Positions 43,233 to 51,080 of a DNA stretch of 64,000 nucleotides are shown piece after piece. The translations under genes were made by a program, and so were the position numbers. Origin of the DNA: Hymenobacter lucidus (lineage in GTDB: Bacteria > Bacteroidota > Bacteroidia > Cytophagales > Hymenobacteraceae); assembly GCF_020447265.1 (NCBI RefSeq), contig NZ_JAJADR010000001.1, forward strand, positions 1,569,264 through 1,633,263, read 5' to 3'. The notes under the pieces were generated by a model, which saw only the letters and a program-made list of their open reading frames with translations, did no database searches and was not told the DNA's origin. Each line of letters opens with the position of its first letter. The stretch's first letter is position 1.

Positions 43233-44798
43233 TTATCGGAGCGTGTCGGCCACGGCCGCCGGGGCAGGAGCAGCGGGGCGTTCCGGCTCACAGGCACACA
43301 GCACTTCGCGCACTGGCTTGGCAACCTGGTAGTTGGGTTGGGAAACTTCCTTCATGTAAACAACTTCCAGTCGTTGCAGCGGCGGGTTAGCTGGGTTTTC
43401 ATGCCAGATGCGCAGCAGGTAGTTGCAGTAGTAAGGCCGCATGTATTCGTTGTTCACGAACAAGTAGTTCTCGGTGTATTTGCGCCACCGGTCATTTTTG
43501 AACAGCGCCACCACTGAAGCAGGCTTGGCGTAGTTCGTCGGCTGGCCGTCACGGTTTAGGTCGAAGTGCTGGCCCTGGGTGGTAGTACCGTCCAGAATAA
43601 ACCAGCCGTCGTCCTTGAAAACGGCCGGCGCAAACATGCTCCAGTGTTGGTCGACGCGAAAGAGGTAGCCAAACCAGCGCAGCGGCTGCGACATATACAG
43701 CGAGGGTTGGTTTACGCTGTCTAAGTTCCACCAGCATACGTAGCCCAGCAGCACCGCTACCACCGTGTTGCGCAGGCCATGCAGCAGCTGCCGGGTGCGC
43801 TCCGTAATGGCAAAGCTGTGCTCAAAGTGTACCCGTACCGGCACCCGCAGGCGGCTCAAGTGGGGCTGGAGTCGGGCAAAACGCGCCTCAAACCGTGGCT
43901 CCAGCCGCTGCCGGCCCAGGGCCAGGCGCTTATCCAGCCAGTTCATGGCCACCGGGGGCAGGAGGGCTAGCACCGAGGCCATGTTGATCAGGAAAAACAG
44001 CCCTACGAACAGCGTGACGCTGATGCCGAGGTGAAAGGTGTACATCACGCCCACAAACAGCAGCCGCCACCACGTAACCCGAAAAGGAATAAAGAGCACA
44101 AACGGCAGCAACAGTTCGGTGTAGTAAGTGGCAAAGGTGAGCCAGTGCAGCAACGTACCGTAGGGGTAGAGCAGCTTACCAGCCGGCAGTGTCACTTGGT
44201 CGAGGCTGAGCGCGTAGTAGATGGCCGTGCCTTCGGTGGTCCATTCCGGGGCGCTTTTCAACAGGGCCGTGCACCAGTACACCAGCGCAATCTGGACGAT
44301 GTAGGCCACGGTGGCGGCGCTGAAATACGTCAACTTAGCGGGTGGCTCCTGGCCGCGGGCATCTACGGAATACAGGCGGCCCCAGGGCAGAAACAAGGCC
44401 CAGAACAACAGCATACGCAGCAAATCGTCGCCACCCTGCCCGATGAGCGGGTTGCGGTTCTGCACCGATACCAGCAGCAGCCAGGTGCCGAGCGTAGCCA
44501 GCCGGGTGTGGTAGCCCACCAGCAGGGCGGCAGCGGCCAGGGCTTCGAGCAGAAAAAGAACGGCCTGCACTTGCCACAAGCCGCTGGCCGCGTGCAACGA
44601 AACCTGGTAGGGCGTCCAGCAATACTGATACAGCACGTGCAGCGGCAGCACGCCCATATTGGAGTAGTGCGCTTCCAGGTCGGTAGCCCGAATTCCGATA
44701 TCGAGCAGAATAACAGCCGCTACGCCCATACGCATGAGGGCCAGGGCGCGCAAATCGAGAACAAACGGACGGCGGAGCAGAGCAAGAAGTGGGGGCAT
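43233..44798 (-). CDS. HTTM-domain membrane protein (vitamin K-dependent carboxylase-like)
   Basis: A 521-residue protein from ATG 44798 with about six helices. ALALMRMGVAAVILLDIGIRATDLEAHYSNMGVLP and LLVSVQNRNPLIGQGGDDLLRMLLFWALFLPWG are hallmark HTTM sequences, followed by LVYWCTALLKS and WNLDSVNQPSLYMSQPLRWFGYLF. HTTM domains are the membrane part related to gamma-glutamyl carboxylase and are often found next to DCC1/DUF393 proteins; here a DCC-like gene lies at 46327-46737. Enzymatic activity of bacterial HTTM proteins is mostly unproven. Two Ser/Thr/Gly-rich lipoprotein genes lie between the HTTM and DCC genes. Confidence 0.9.
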   Translation of the reverse strand: MPPLLALLRRPFVLDLRALALMRMGVAAVILLDIGIRATDLEAHYSNMGVLPLHVLYQYCWTPYQVSLHAASGLWQVQAVLFLLEALAAAALLVGYHTRLATLGTWLLLVSVQNRNPLIGQGGDDLLRMLLFWALFLPWGRLYSVDARGQEPPAKLTYFSAATVAYIVQIALVYWCTALLKSAPEWTTEGTAIYYALSLDQVTLPAGKLLYPYGTLLHWLTFATYYTELLLPFVLFIPFRVTWWRLLFVGVMYTFHLGISVTLFVGLFFLINMASVLALLPPVAMNWLDKRLALGRQRLEPRFEARFARLQPHLSRLRVPVRVHFEHSFAITERTRQLLHGLRNTVVAVLLGYVCWWNLDSVNQPSLYMSQPLRWFGYLFRVDQHWSMFAPAVFKDDGWFILDGTTTQGQHFDLNRDGQPTNYAKPASVVALFKNDRWRKYTENYLFVNNEYMRPYYCNYLLRIWHENPANPPLQRLEVVYMKEVSQPNYQVAKPVREVLCACEPERPAAPAPAAVADTLR

Positions 44799-44834
44799 AG
44801 ATTCCCGCGCCGGGGTTGAAAGTGAAACAGAAAA

Positions 44835-44877
44835 GGCGAAAAAACCTGCTCCGGATCCGGAAGCAAGCCTTTTCGCC
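44835..44877 (-). terminator. Terminator-like hairpin upstream of the HTTM gene
   Basis: GGCGAAAA and TTTTCGCC arms enclose a GCTCCGGATCCGGAAGC stem-loop. It lies just after the stop of the STG-lipoprotein gene (44915) on the minus strand and would end that transcript before HTTM. Confidence 0.6.
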
Positions 44878-44914
44878 CTTACGCAGTGGGGCCTGGGTTA
44901 GACGCGGATAGCCA

Positions 44915-45643
44915 CTAGCGGGTTGTGCTGCCCGACGTGCTGCCCGAGGTAGTGGTGCCCGTGGTGGTGCGGCCGGAGGTAGTACCGCTAGTGGTGCGGC
45001 CGGAAGTAGTGCCGCTGGTGGTACGGCCGGAAGTAGTGCGGCCACTGGTAGTGCCGCTGGTAGAGCGTCCGGAGGTAGAGCTCGTGGTGCTGCCCGAAGT
45101 AGAGCCGGACGTGGAGCCCGAGGTACTACCCGACGTAGAGCCCGACGTAGAGCCGCTGGTCATCGAGCCGGAAGTAGAGCCAGAAGTTGTGGTGGAGCCC
45201 GCAGTTGTGGTGGAACCACTGGTCGTGGTGCTACCCGACGTAGTACCATAGGTGCCGGAAGTGGTGCCGCTGGTCATCGAGCCCGAGGTAGAGCCACTAG
45301 TCATTGAGCCGGACGTGGAGCCCGAAGTAGAGCCGGATGTGGAACCCGAAGTAGAGCCATAGGTTGTCGTGCCACTAGTAGTAGTACCGGAGGTCGTCGT
45401 GCCCGAAGTGGTAGTACCGCTGGTGGTGCTGTTCATGTCTGTGCTCATCGAGCCACTGGTAGAACCGCTGGTCGAGCTGCTGTTCATGTCGGTACTCATC
45501 GAGCCACTAGTAGAACCGCTGGTGGAGCTGCCGGTACTGCCGGTGCCACTTTTGCTGGCGTTGCAGCCAGTCATGGCCAGATTGCTGCCAAAGAGAGCTG
45601 CTGTCAGCAGCAGGGTCCAGGGAGCTAACTTGTTCTTTTTCAT
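44915..45643 (-). CDS. Ser/Thr/Gly repeat lipoprotein
   Basis: A 242-residue protein; ATG 45643 gives [27 protein letters not shown], a lipoprotein signal. The mature part, from [20 protein letters not shown], is nearly all Ser, Thr and Gly in S-T-S-G and T-T-S-G-like units, with MSTDMNS insertions near the start and Arg ([10 protein letters not shown]) near the end. No globular fold is possible; it probably forms an extended, maybe glycosylated, surface stalk. The DNA third positions vary, so it is not a simple recent slippage expansion. It is located between HTTM and a second small STG-type lipoprotein. Function unknown. The DNA repetition makes assembly length worth checking. Confidence 0.75.
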   Translation of the reverse strand: MKKNKLAPWTLLLTAALFGSNLAMTGCNASKSGTGSTGSSTSGSTSGSMSTDMNSSSTSGSTSGSMSTDMNSTTSGTTTSGTTTSGTTTSGTTTYGSTSGSTSGSTSGSTSGSMTSGSTSGSMTSGTTSGTYGTTSGSTTTSGSTTTAGSTTTSGSTSGSMTSGSTSGSTSGSTSGSTSGSTSGSTTSSTSGRSTSGTTSGRTTSGRTTSGTTSGRTTSGTTSGRTTTGTTTSGSTSGSTTR

Positions 45644-45804
45644 AGGAAGTAGGATGATTGGAGTGGAAGTGAAAAGGAAAAGCAAAGTCAGGAAGAGCCT
45701 GTTTACCCGCGCATCGGTAAACCAGTAGCGCAGGGCCCGAGTCACATTGCCCGGACATCACTGCCAAAGGCAGTGTGCTATGCCGGCATCCTCCCGCCGA
45801 AATG

Positions 45805-46050
45805 CTATTGGCTGGATGTAGTACCGCCGGAGGGTGTGCTCATGCTGCCGGCAGAATCCGCCGCGCTGCTACTCATACCGCTGGTGTCCGAACTCATTGC
45901 CTCATCATTGGTGCTGGTGGCCTTTTCAGTTGCCAGACTGGAGCCACCGCCATTTTCGGCCGTACCGCTGCCGTTATTATCGCCGCAGGAAGCCAGGGTT
46001 AGCATACTCCCACAGAAAACGGCCAGCATGGTTATTTGGGATTTAGACAT
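45805..46050 (-). CDS. Small Ser/Thr/Gly/Asn-rich lipoprotein
   Basis: An 81-residue protein, ATG 46050: MSKSQITMLAVFCGSMLTLASC is a lipoprotein signal and the rest (CGDNNGSGTAENGGGSSLAT ... SAGSMSTPSGGTTSSQ) is low-complexity and hydrophilic. The SGSMST words echo the adjacent 44915-45643 protein. No domain is recognisable. It lies 161 nt upstream of that gene on the same strand and may share its transcript. The 276 nt up to the DCC gene hold only the DCC promoter box. Confidence 0.65.
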   Translation of the reverse strand: MSKSQITMLAVFCGSMLTLASCGDNNGSGTAENGGGSSLATEKATSTNDEAMSSDTSGMSSSAADSAGSMSTPSGGTTSSQ

Positions 46051-46270
46051 AGTAATTGGGTTTGGGGAAGAAGGAATATCAAATGTGCCCTTGCTATACG
46101 GTTGATTATGAAGCTGTAACTACACTTTTTGATAGGAATAAATACGTAATTTCCTGGATAAATACGGGTGGTATAAGGCTCCACCAGCCTATGGGCCTGC
46201 TGCCAGAAAGCAAGAAATCAGGCAGAAGTCATTTAGCAGCCCAGGCTGCCGGCAGTATTTGGCAGTGGCT

Positions 46271-46278
46271 TACTTTTG
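46271..46278 (+). promoter_or_regulatory. -7 box of the DCC-family gene
   Basis: TACTTTTG (exact TAnnTTTG) lies 48 nt before the ATG at 46327. A TTTGG just upstream is too close to act as the -33 element. Confidence 0.45.
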
Positions 46279-46326
46279 CTCAGTTACGTTGTTGTTCACT
46301 ATCACTCGGGTTCAAACGTACATATC

Positions 46327-46737
46327 ATGTCTGCTCCATCCGCCACTATTCTCTTTGACGGCGTCTGCAACCTCTGTAACGGGTTTGTGCAATTCGTTAT
46401 TCAGCGCGACACTACTGGCCATTTTCGGTTTGCTTCCCTGCAGTCGGCGGCCGGGCAGGCATTGCTGGCCGAGCATAACATCGTGCTGGGCGCCGCGGGC
46501 CCCGAGACCGTAATGCTGGTGCACGAAAAACGAGTTTTTACCCACTCTACGGCCGTACTGCACATTGCGCGGCAGCTGGGCAGCGGCTGGCAGCTGCTCT
46601 ACGCGTTTATTTTGCTGCCCAGGTTTCTGCGCGACGCTGCCTACCGCTTCGTGGCCCGGAACCGCTACCGGTGGTTTGGCCAGAGTGAAGCCTGCATGCT
46701 GCCCACGCCCGAGCTACGGCAGCGTTTCCTGGCCTGA
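46327..46737 (+). CDS. DCC1-like thiol-disulfide oxidoreductase family protein (DUF393)
   Basis: A 136-residue protein, ATG 46327. TILFDGVCNLCNGFVQFVIQRD has the family's D-G-x-C-x-x-C motif, followed by FRFASLQSAAGQALL, VMLVHEKRVFTHSTAVLHIARQLGSGW, and YRFVARNRYRWFGQSEACMLPTPE, which ends in a further conserved R-x-x-x-x-x-x-x-x-C-x-x-P. The DCC family is thioredoxin-like and frequently adjacent to HTTM proteins; an HTTM gene is 1.5 kb away (43233-44798, opposite strand). A redox partnership is plausible but not shown. Confidence 0.92.
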   Translation: MSAPSATILFDGVCNLCNGFVQFVIQRDTTGHFRFASLQSAAGQALLAEHNIVLGAAGPETVMLVHEKRVFTHSTAVLHIARQLGSGWQLLYAFILLPRFLRDAAYRFVARNRYRWFGQSEACMLPTPELRQRFLA

Positions 46738-46787
46738 TTTCTGGCCCCGCTGCTGGCACCGGCTCCGTATTTCTAATTGACTGCCGC

Positions 46788-46795
46788 TATTTTTG
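46788..46795 (+). promoter_or_regulatory. -7 box of the alcohol dehydrogenase-like gene
   Basis: TATTTTTG is an exact TAnnTTTG match, 66 nt before the ATG at 46862. It follows the DCC gene stop by 50 nt, so the dehydrogenase is probably its own transcript. Confidence 0.4.
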
Positions 46796-46861
46796 CCACC
46801 GGCTGTGTGCCGCCGGTGGCTTTTTCATGTTCTCCGCTCTCTTCTACTTCCAATTCCCTCC

Positions 46862-47866
46862 ATGCAAGCTCTCCAACTCAACGGCATCCACGAGCCGCTC
46901 CGCCTTCAGGAAATACCCACGCCCACACCCGGCCCCGGCCAGGTACTGGTGCAACTGCACGCGGCGGCCCTCAACCACCGCGACGTTTGGATTCAGAAGG
47001 GCCAATATGCCGGCCTGCAGTTTCCCTGTATCCTGGGCTCCGATGGGGCCGGCATCGTTACGGCTATTGGTGAGGGTGCCGATGCAGCCCTGCTCGGCCA
47101 GCCGGTGCTGATTAATCCCGGCCACAACTGGGGCGACAACCCCAACGCCCAGGCCCGCAGCTTCACCATTCTGGGGCTGCCCCACCAGGGTACCTTTGCT
47201 GAATATGTGAGCGTAGAAGCCCGCTACGTACACGCGCTGCCAGCTTACCTGTCGTTCGAACAGGCGGCGGCGCTGCCGCTGGGGGGCGTCACGGCCTACC
47301 GGGCGGCCTTCACCCGGGCCCGGCTGCAGCCCGGCGAGCGGGTGCTCATCACCGGTATCGGGGGCGGCGTGGCGCTGCTAGCCCTGCAAATGGCCGTTGC
47401 CATCGGGGCCGAAGTCTGGGTCACGTCCGGCTCGGCCGATAAGCTGGCGCGGGCCCGGGAACTGGGGGCCAAAGGCGGAGCCGACTACAAGGCAGAAAAG
47501 TGGGCTCCGGAGCTGATAAAGCAGGCCGGTGGGCCTTTCGACGTTATCATCGACAGCGCGGCGGGAGCCGGTTTCGAGGCCCTGCTGGATGCTGCCGCGC
47601 CCGGGGGGCGCATCGTGTTTTACGGGGGCACGTTGGGCGCTATTCCGCAGCTGCCGCCAGCCAAGGTATTCTGGAAGCAGCTTTCGATTCTGGGCTCCAC
47701 GATGGGCACCGAGCAGGACTTTGCCGCCATGGTTAGCTTTTTCGAGCAGCACCAACTGGTGCCGGCTGTGGATCAGGTGTTCCCGCTGGCCGAGGGCGAA
47801 GCGGCCATGCGCCGTATGGAGCAGGGCCAGCAATTTGGCAAAATCGTGCTGCAAATCAGGTCGTAA
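46862..47866 (+). CDS. Zinc-binding/quinone oxidoreductase-type alcohol dehydrogenase
   Basis: A 334-residue MDR-superfamily protein from ATG 46862. The N-terminal GroES-like part has AAALNHRDVWIQKGQYAGLQFP and GSDGAGIVTAIGEG; the Rossmann part has VLITGIGGGVALLALQMAV (GxGGV), DVIIDSAAGAGF and GGRIVFYGGTLG. Cys ligands for the usual structural zinc are absent, so it resembles the quinone reductase/YhfP-like branch without structural zinc. It should use NADPH to reduce a C=C or quinone. The substrate is not known. Start chosen because the upstream extension is weak. Confidence 0.92.
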   Translation: MQALQLNGIHEPLRLQEIPTPTPGPGQVLVQLHAAALNHRDVWIQKGQYAGLQFPCILGSDGAGIVTAIGEGADAALLGQPVLINPGHNWGDNPNAQARSFTILGLPHQGTFAEYVSVEARYVHALPAYLSFEQAAALPLGGVTAYRAAFTRARLQPGERVLITGIGGGVALLALQMAVAIGAEVWVTSGSADKLARARELGAKGGADYKAEKWAPELIKQAGGPFDVIIDSAAGAGFEALLDAAAPGGRIVFYGGTLGAIPQLPPAKVFWKQLSILGSTMGTEQDFAAMVSFFEQHQLVPAVDQVFPLAEGEAAMRRMEQGQQFGKIVLQIRS

Positions 47867-47973
47867 ATTATGGTAATAATCTAGTAATTGCCAAGTATTT
47901 TGGGAATGATACAGGCCAGGGTTTTGTTATTTCTGCAGCCAAGAGAACCACGATTATAAAGCTGCCCGAAACG

Positions 47974-48249
47974 ATGAAAAACCCCGCCGAATACCTAGAT
48001 AATCACGTATTTGAAGCCCGCCGCCCCCGTCGCGAGCTGCAGCCCGTAGTGGCCTACGCCGATGCGGTACAGGCCATTGAGCAGGCTCTGGCCGACGCGG
48101 AAAAATACAAGTATCTGCTCATGCGCGCCCTGCGCCGGCACGCCGACGATACCCGCGCCATGGCGGGCGAAGCTAAGCCGGCCACCGTGCTGCCTTTTTA
48201 CGCCGCCTCCGAGCAGTCAGAGTTGACCCAACGGGAACAGGCTGCTTAA
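47974..48249 (+). CDS. Small hypothetical helical protein
   Basis: A 91-residue protein (ATG 47974). The middle AVQAIEQALADAEKYKYLLMRALRRHADD is a strong amphipathic helix, possibly a coiled coil; the ends are polar. There is no signal peptide or Cys. No family is recognised. It is followed by a terminator at 48275-48310 and appears monocistronic. Codon use with high GC third positions and the clean start support it being real. Confidence 0.6.
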   Translation: MKNPAEYLDNHVFEARRPRRELQPVVAYADAVQAIEQALADAEKYKYLLMRALRRHADDTRAMAGEAKPATVLPFYAASEQSELTQREQAA

Positions 48250-48274
48250 GTCTGCTACCTGTATTACGACTATA

Positions 48275-48310
48275 AAAACAGCCGGCTGCGCTACCGCGGC
48301 CGGCTGTTTT
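48275..48310. terminator. Terminator between 47974-48249 and the flavoprotein gene
   Basis: AAAACAGCCGGC and GCCGGCTGTTTT pair perfectly over 12 bp around a 12-nt loop; the A/T tracts allow use in both directions. Confidence 0.85.
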
Positions 48311-48328
48311 GCTGTCTGCCTATTCCCT

Positions 48329-49735
48329 TTACCCGGTAGCCTGCTCTGCGCCTGCTGCCTGCCGGCCCAGCATCTCGGCCAGTTCTACCGCCTGCTGCCG
48401 CAGCTCGGGCACAGCCGTCGACTCAAAATATGCCGGCCGCCGGCTGGGTCCTAGGGTAAAAAATACGGGAGACGCCTGGCCTTGAGCATCGAGCAATGCC
48501 CCGTTGGCATCCGTTATAATGCCCAGCCGCAGAGCATCCGGCACTAGGTGACCCGCATTGCGCAGGCTTTGCACCAGCGGGTCGGTTACGCGGCTGTAAT
48601 CGAGCAGCGGGCCGGTGCAGGAAATAACGTGCTGTACCTTCAGGGCCTGTTGCTGCCCCCGGTGGCTCAGCGTCACCTCCATATCCGGCCCCACAGCCCG
48701 AATGGTCTGCACCCTGCCCAATTGCAGCCGCACAATGCCCGCGTCCAGCATTGTCTGCACCGCCGCTGTGTTTTGGGGCGGGCTCCGGTGCCGCACCACC
48801 GACCAGATAGAGGCTACGTGCCGCAGAAAACGGGCCTGCTCCGTCAGGGGCCATGCTTGCCAGATGCGCCCCAGATCCGGCCGTAGCGAATCAATAACTG
48901 GCCGCCAATCGAGGCCCTGGGCGGTGGCCTGCCGCACATGTTGCCGCACCACGCGCACCACTTCCGCCACGGTGTTCAGGCCAGCCAGCTCGGTAGCGTA
49001 GAAGCTGGGGTAAGTACGGCCCAGCGGACCATGCACCGTGGGCCAGCGGCCATTGCGGGCTACCACCGTCACAGGGCCGTGGTGGCCATCGGCGGCCAGG
49101 CCCAGTAGCACGTCCACTGCCGTCAGCCCCGAGCCGATGAGCAGCACCGAGTGGTCAGGGGCAATATTCTGCAGCGCCGTCGGGCCCCAGGGGTTGCTGT
49201 GGTAGCCGGCGTGGGCTCTTATGTGCGGGCTCAGCGTCAGATTCGGGGCCGGTGGAAAGTTGCCCAGCGCCAGCACCACCTGCTCACTCCGGATTTCGTG
49301 CCCATCGGCCAGGCGCACCGTAGCCGTGGCGCCATCGGGCCCGAGCGTGGCAGTTACGGCTTTCTGGTGGTGGCAGAAAAAGCGCATCCCGTTGGCCGAG
49401 GGCCAGGCCAGTACGCTTTCGGTGAGTTGCTGCAGATACCGGCCATACGTCTGCCGGGAGCAGAAACCGCCTTCACACACGGGAGCTTTGGTGGTTTGCA
49501 GCCACTCAATGAAGTGGTTGGGCTCCTGCGGAAAGGCGCTCAGAAACGGTGCCCGCACGTTGAGCAGGTACTCTTTGCGCCGAGCCGAATAGGCCAGCCC
49601 CGGCCCCGGCACGGCCCGCGGCTCTACTAGGTGTACATCCAAGGCGTAGGGGCCACCCGCCAGGCGGGCCAGCTGCACCAGTAGCATAGAGCCGGAGAAG
49701 CCTCCGCCCAGAATCGTAATGGTTCGTCTTGACAC
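48329..49735 (-). CDS. FAD/NAD(P)-binding flavoprotein (lysine/ornithine monooxygenase-like)
   Basis: A 468-residue protein with a GTG start at 49735. ITILGGGFSGSMLLVQLARL is a Rossmann FAD loop, GPGLAYSARRKEYLLNVRAPFLSAF and SLQTYGRYL-like SRQTYGRYLQQL are typical of the NAD(P)-binding FAD_NAD_binding_9 family, and VLLIGSGLTAVDVLLGLAADGH is the second nucleotide fold. VISCTGPLLDYSRVTDPLVQSL lies near the end. Homologues are annotated only as FAD-NAD(P)-binding proteins; the substrate is unknown. It is alone, 192 nt downstream of hldD on the same strand. Confidence 0.88.
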   Translation of the reverse strand: MSRRTITILGGGFSGSMLLVQLARLAGGPYALDVHLVEPRAVPGPGLAYSARRKEYLLNVRAPFLSAFPQEPNHFIEWLQTTKAPVCEGGFCSRQTYGRYLQQLTESVLAWPSANGMRFFCHHQKAVTATLGPDGATATVRLADGHEIRSEQVVLALGNFPPAPNLTLSPHIRAHAGYHSNPWGPTALQNIAPDHSVLLIGSGLTAVDVLLGLAADGHHGPVTVVARNGRWPTVHGPLGRTYPSFYATELAGLNTVAEVVRVVRQHVRQATAQGLDWRPVIDSLRPDLGRIWQAWPLTEQARFLRHVASIWSVVRHRSPPQNTAAVQTMLDAGIVRLQLGRVQTIRAVGPDMEVTLSHRGQQQALKVQHVISCTGPLLDYSRVTDPLVQSLRNAGHLVPDALRLGIITDANGALLDAQGQASPVFFTLGPSRRPAYFESTAVPELRQQAVELAEMLGRQAAGAEQATG

Positions 49736-49927
49736 CGTGGCTGGTTGTGGGGTAGGAGCGGAGCGGAATGCGGGGAGAAAATGCGCGAAAAAATCCGTTC
49801 TGAAAAATAAGCCCGGATTTCACCGCGAAATACCAGCCGGTAAAAACAAGCCGCCCGGCCGTAACTACATATGGCCGGGCGGCGGGAATGACGGAAAAAA
49901 CAGGGTAGCTTCGCTCCAATTGGCAGT

Positions 49928-50893
49928 TTACAGATACTTACCCGGTACCAGATAGTTGCGCACGTAGTCGTCGATGCCGTCTTCGAGCCGGGTAAAGGGC
50001 AGCGTGTAGCCAATGCTGCGCAGCTTGCTCATATCGGCCTGGGTAAAGTATTGATACGTGTCGCGAATGTCCTCGGGCGTGTCGCGGAAGCGGATGTCAG
50101 CAGGGCGGTCCAGGGCTTTGAAGGTGTTGAGCGTCAGGTCCAGGAAGGTGCGGGCCTCGCCAGTGCCCAGGTTGTAGATGCCCGAGTGCTGGCGGTTCTG
50201 CATCAGGAAGAAGCACACTTCCACCAAGTCCTTCACATACACGAAGTCGCGCTGCTGCTCCCCGTCGGCGTAGTCGGGGTTGTGGGAGCGGAACAGCGTC
50301 ATGGAGCCCGTCTGCCGGATCTGCTCGAAGGCGTGCAGAATCACCGAGGCCATGCGGCCCTTGTGGTATTCGTTGGGCCCGTACACGTTGAAAAACTTCA
50401 GCCCGGCCCAGAAAAACGGCTTTTCTTCCTGCTGCACGGCCCAGTTGTCGAAGTCGTTCTTCGAGTCGCCGTAGGGGTTCAGGGGCTTCAGCAGGGGCAG
50501 CAATGCGTCGTCGTCGGAGTAGCCCAGTGTGCCTGAGCCGTAAGTAGCGGCCGACGAGGCGTACACCAGCGGCAATTGATACTGGCAGCAGGCCCGCCAC
50601 ATTTTCTGCGAATACTCCACGTTGAGCAGGTCGAAAATGGCCTTGTCCTGCTCAGTAGTATCGGTGCGGGCCCCAAGGTGGAAAATGAATTCCACCTCTT
50701 CGTGGTTTTTGTCGAGCCAGTCGAAAAACTCATTGCGGTCCACGTATTCGCGCAGGCGCTTGCCTTTCAGGTTGGCCAGTTTCCGCTCCACGGCGAAATT
50801 ATCCACCACCACGATATCGTTGAAATTGGCGGCATTCAGGCGGGTAACAAGGCAGCTGGCAATAAAGCCGGCCGCTCCGGTGACAACAATCAT
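49928..50893 (-). CDS. hldD: ADP-L-glycero-D-manno-heptose 6-epimerase
   Basis: A 321-residue extended SDR starting at ATG 50893. IVVTGAAGFIASCLVTRLN is the nucleotide loop (GAAGFIAS in place of GAAGFIGS), DNFAVERKLANLKGKRLREYVDRNEFFDWLD is specific to HldD/RfaD, VYASSAATYGSGTLGYSDD has the Ser, and LNPYGDSKNDFDNW has Y-x-x-x-K. The enzyme turns ADP-D-glycero- into ADP-L-glycero-manno-heptose for the LPS inner core, which fits the nearby lpxB. The G to A change in the loop (FIAS) is mild. A TACTTTTG box is 17 nt upstream. It is divergent from the ABC receptor gene, with a perfect palindrome between. Confidence 0.93.
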   Translation of the reverse strand: MIVVTGAAGFIASCLVTRLNAANFNDIVVVDNFAVERKLANLKGKRLREYVDRNEFFDWLDKNHEEVEFIFHLGARTDTTEQDKAIFDLLNVEYSQKMWRACCQYQLPLVYASSAATYGSGTLGYSDDDALLPLLKPLNPYGDSKNDFDNWAVQQEEKPFFWAGLKFFNVYGPNEYHKGRMASVILHAFEQIRQTGSMTLFRSHNPDYADGEQQRDFVYVKDLVEVCFFLMQNRQHSGIYNLGTGEARTFLDLTLNTFKALDRPADIRFRDTPEDIRDTYQYFTQADMSKLRSIGYTLPFTRLEDGIDDYVRNYLVPGKYL

Positions 50894-50910
50894 AGAGCTG
50901 ATATTTTGGC

Positions 50911-50918
50911 CAAAAGTA
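50911..50918 (-). promoter_or_regulatory. -7 box of hldD
   Basis: TACTTTTG on the minus strand (exact match) lies 17 nt before the ATG at 50893. The leader would be only about 12 nt. Confidence 0.5.
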
Positions 50919-50953
50919 GGGAAAAACGGCGGGCCGCGTGGGTGCCGCCCTGG

Positions 50954-51054
50954 TGTAGAGACGCATATTTGCGCCTTATCGTTGAACAACTACTACTACA
51001 CCGGCCCTGACTAACAGCCTCCGCAACGACGAGACGCAAATATGCGTCTCTACA
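50954..51054. repeat. Palindromic element with perfect 20-bp TGTAGAGACGC arms
   Basis: TGTAGAGACGCATATTTGCG and its exact reverse complement at 51035-51054 flank a 61-nt centre containing CCTTATCGTTGAACAAC. The arm word is itself a near-palindrome. The element fills the divergent hldD / ABC-receptor gap and abuts both promoters. Confidence 0.85.
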
Positions 51055-51068
51055 ACCGCCGCCGCTGC

Positions 51069-51076
51069 TACCTTTG
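51069..51076 (+). promoter_or_regulatory. -7 box abutting the ABC receptor start codon
   Basis: TACCTTTG (exact) ends 4 nt before the ATG at 51081, which would give a leaderless mRNA. The -33 region falls in the right arm of the palindrome 50954-51054. Confidence 0.5.
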
Positions 51077-51080
51077 GTCC

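Noticed and set aside
44925..45251. Repetitive [17 protein letters not shown] protein on the plus strand
   Set aside because: It is the antisense reading of the Ser/Thr/Gly lipoprotein, whose signal peptide and lipobox make that strand the real one.
44935..45550. Possible CRISPR or satellite array
   Set aside because: The repetition comes from S/T/G codons of a lipoprotein; there are no equal-length repeats with unique spacers.
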